Positions 5,700 through 7,188 of a stretch of DNA of 7,188 nucleotides are shown in pieces; the stretch's first letter is position 1, and every line of letters starts with the position of its first letter. The position numbers and the translations under genes are program-made. The stretch is from JBKPIY01 sp046730475 (GTDB lineage Bacteria; Actinomycetota; Thermoleophilia; Solirubrobacterales; 70-9): positions 1-7,188 of the forward strand of contig JBKPIY010000095.1 in assembly GCA_046730475.1 (NCBI GenBank). The letters run 5' to 3'. The notes beneath the pieces were generated by a model, which ran no database searches, was not told the origin of the DNA, and saw only the letters and a program-made list of their open reading frames with translations.

Positions 5700-6569
5700 T
5701 TATTCGTGCGCCGGGCGCGGAGCCGCCCGCAGCGGGGCGGGGATCAGGGCTGCGCCGGCGACGACTAGGCCGAACGCGATCATCCGTCCGGTGATCGCCA
5801 CCGGCCCCGTCCCGATCGGGTCACGGAAGACCAGGATGCCACCGATGATCGCGGTGAGGTTGGCGGTGACCGCGGTGAGCGCGATGACCTCGACCCCCGG
5901 GCCGATCTGCAGGCCGCGGGCCGAGGCATAGAAGGCGACCACCGAGGCGGCCAGCGCGGCGAATGTCCACGGGCTGATCAGCTCGAGCACGCCGCCGTGA
6001 ACGGCGTGGGTGAGGAACTTGAGCGCGATGTCGGAAACGCCGAACAGCGCGCCGGAGGCTGCGCCGAGGAACAGGCCTTGCCTCGCGCGCAGGGTGCCTT
6101 GGTAGTTGGAGATCACGGCGAGCCCGGTGGCGAGGGCAAAGACGGCGCATTCCACGGAGATCAACGCGGCCAGCGCGTAGCCTGGAGCCGCGTCACCGCG
6201 CGGCCCCACAGTGAGCGCGATGATCGCAAGCCCGACCGTCGTGATGATCATGCCGATCCACTGGCGACGTCCGAGGGCGAAGCCGAAGAAGCGCTCGGCG
6301 AGCACGGCGAGGAAGACCAGCCCGGCCGCGAGCACGGCCTGCACGACCGACAGCGGCGCGCGCGAGAGGGCGCCGACGTGAAGCCCCCAGGCGCCGACCG
6401 CCGCCACCCAGCCCACCGCGAACCACCTGGAGCGGAAGAGGCCGGCGGCGCTTCGCAGCGGGTGGCTGACCTGCACCAACGGCGCCAAGACCGCGCCGCG
6501 CTGCTTGAGCAGGAAGGCGAAGTTCGTCGCGAGCGCGGAGGCCAGGGCGAGGGCGAGTCCGATGATCAT
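5700..6569 (-). CDS. DMT-superfamily (EamA-like) membrane permease
   Basis: This 289-residue integral membrane protein has about nine to ten hydrophobic segments: ~1-21, 49-68, 73-95, 103-122, 129-153, 164-186, 201-220, 227-248 and 257-276. The two halves resemble each other, as in drug/metabolite transporters. Features seen in this group are the small-residue-rich first helix (LALALASALATNFAFLLKQRG), SRAPLSVVQAVLAAGLVF (69-86) and a matching EVIALTAVTANLTAIIGGILVF (227-248) in the second half. It probably exports or takes up a small metabolite across the cytoplasmic membrane; the substrate cannot be read from sequence. ATG6569 is the only good start. AGGAGA (6581-6586) precedes it by 11 bases, slightly far. 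The C-terminal PLRAAPRPAHE is a short soluble tail. It stands alone on its strand, divergent from the UPF0104-type gene, with a 268-base shared upstream region. Confidence 0.8.
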   Translation of the reverse strand: MIIGLALALASALATNFAFLLKQRGAVLAPLVQVSHPLRSAAGLFRSRWFAVGWVAAVGAWGLHVGALSRAPLSVVQAVLAAGLVFLAVLAERFFGFALGRRQWIGMIITTVGLAIIALTVGPRGDAAPGYALAALISVECAVFALATGLAVISNYQGTLRARQGLFLGAASGALFGVSDIALKFLTHAVHGGVLELISPWTFAALAASVVAFYASARGLQIGPGVEVIALTAVTANLTAIIGGILVFRDPIGTGPVAITGRMIAFGLVVAGAALIPAPLRAAPRPAHE

Positions 6570-6837
6570 GCCGAAGACCGTCTCCTAGAGACACGAAGGG
6601 TGTCGCATGGACGCCACGGCCGCTACCTCATCTGTGCCGAGCTGACGCCGCGGACATCCTGAGCAAGACGAGTACCAAAGCGAAGGCCAAGGCTCGAACA
6701 CCCTTCACGAAGTAGACCCTTGCATCTCCCGGTCCGGGAAGTCTCGCCGCAGCCGCTACTTCTCATTCGAACACCATGCGGGAGACGCCTTCTCTCCGCA
6801 GTTGGCGATCGACCTGCCGCTCTGTAGCGTCGTTTCA
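6570..6837. other. Divergent intergenic region with a possible gene relic
   Basis: This region must hold the promoters of both flanking genes; I could not assign them. On the plus strand one frame reads ADILSKTSTKAKAKARTPFTK to a TAG at 6713-6715. Lys/Ala/Thr repeats of this kind occur before a hydrophobic helix in some actinobacterial membrane proteins, but here the frame stops and no such helix follows in any frame. It may be a remnant or chance. TCCC-GGTCC-GGGA at 6727-6739 is a short inverted repeat. Confidence 0.35.
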
Positions 6838-7188
6838 ATGGGCTCCCTCGATCCGCTAAACGGAAGCTGCGGTGCGGACGCGGGTAACGAACCGATCGGC
6901 CCGTCGCCGCGGCCACGCGGCGCGAGTCGGCTGGCCGAACTTACTGCCCGCCTCCGCGACTTCGGTCGCCGCCGCCGTGCGCTGATCGCGGTGGTGGGGT
7001 CGCTGGCGACCGCGGCGGTCCTCGCGTTCGTGCTCGCCGGGCGGCGCGACGAGTTCGCGGCGGCGATCTCCGACACCCCGGCGTGGGTGCTCGCCGTCAC
7101 CGTGCTGTTGCAGATCGTCGGGCTGCTCGGGCGCAGTGAGGCGTGGCATCTGACCATCCGGGCGGCCGGAGGGACGGTCGACCGCCGC
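6838..7188 (+). CDS. UPF0104/lysylphosphatidylglycerol synthase TM-region-like protein, N-terminal part (cut by window end)
   Basis: A frame open to the last base gives the first 117 residues of a larger membrane protein. After a Gly/Pro/Arg-rich soluble start and RRRR (44-47), the first membrane helix is ALIAVVGSLATAAVLAFVL (48-66). A linker follows (RRDEFAAAISDTPAW), then a second helix, VLAVTVLLQIVGLLGRSEAW (84-103), and IRAAGGTVDRR at the edge. The helix-linker-helix pattern followed by G-R-S-E-A-W and an A-A-G-G motif is typical of the YbhN/AglD/MprF-like family (flippase-type membrane domain of lysylphosphatidylglycerol synthases). Which lipid it handles cannot be told from this fragment. 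The start is uncertain: ATG6838 is the only in-frame ATG but has no clear ribosome-binding site, and the frame stays open upstream (TTG at 6802). Confidence 0.7.
   Translation, partial: MGSLDPLNGSCGADAGNEPIGPSPRPRGASRLAELTARLRDFGRRRRALIAVVGSLATAAVLAFVLAGRRDEFAAAISDTPAWVLAVTVLLQIVGLLGRSEAWHLTIRAAGGTVDRR

Noticed and set aside
5997..6662. 221-residue open frame on the plus strand
   Set aside because: Antisense to the DMT permease; its extremely charged Glu/Arg/Gly/His composition is the mirror of hydrophobic helix codons.

Overview
The window is high-GC bacterial DNA, roughly two thirds G+C by eye, with strong G/C third positions in the clear genes. The gene set (HxlR regulator with an SCP2-like tail, DehA/OleB-type hydrolase, MmcQ/YjbR protein, SRPBCC protein, SBP56-family protein, DMT permease, UPF0104 membrane protein) fits an actinobacterium, perhaps a soil Thermoleophilia/Solirubrobacterales-type lineage. 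That placement is inference from gene types and composition. No marker gene proves it. No rRNA, complete tRNA, CRISPR array, transposase or phage gene is visible.

Layout. 1-431 has no identifiable gene and ends in an AT-richer promoter-like stretch with a perfect 10-bp palindrome. 432-2477 (+) is a compact three-gene unit: an HxlR regulator fused to an SCP2-like domain, a haloalkane-dehalogenase-like alpha/beta hydrolase whose ATG overlaps the regulator's stop by one base, and, 25 bases on, a YjbR-family protein. A convergent SRPBCC gene with a near-perfect Shine-Dalgarno follows (2642-3082, -). 3083-3477 is empty. On the minus strand, an SBP56/methanethiol-oxidase-type gene (5066 to 3660) is followed 26 bases later by a probable 51-residue membrane peptide (3633 to 3478) with a good ribosome-binding site but only a CTG start. 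5067-5699 is a long gap holding possible small or decayed ORFs and a tRNA-arm-like hairpin. A DMT/EamA-like permease (6569 to 5700, -) and a divergent UPF0104/lysylphosphatidylglycerol-synthase-type membrane protein (6838 onward, +, cut by the window end) close the window.

How the genes may work together. The best-supported unit is the first operon. A winged-helix regulator with its own probable hydrophobic-ligand domain sits directly in front of a hydrolase with a dehalogenase/beta-lactone-decarboxylase-type active site, which suggests ligand-responsive control of a catabolic or detoxifying enzyme. The SBP56 gene suggests oxidation of methanethiol or related sulfur chemistry. None of the partner genes known from mto loci (SCO1-type copper chaperone, MauG-like protein) is present here. 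I see no clear evidence of a wholly new multi-gene system. The least described items are the hidden small membrane peptide behind SBP56, the regulator-hydrolase-YjbR operon with its palindrome and leader ORF, and the decayed-looking 5.1-5.7 kb gap.
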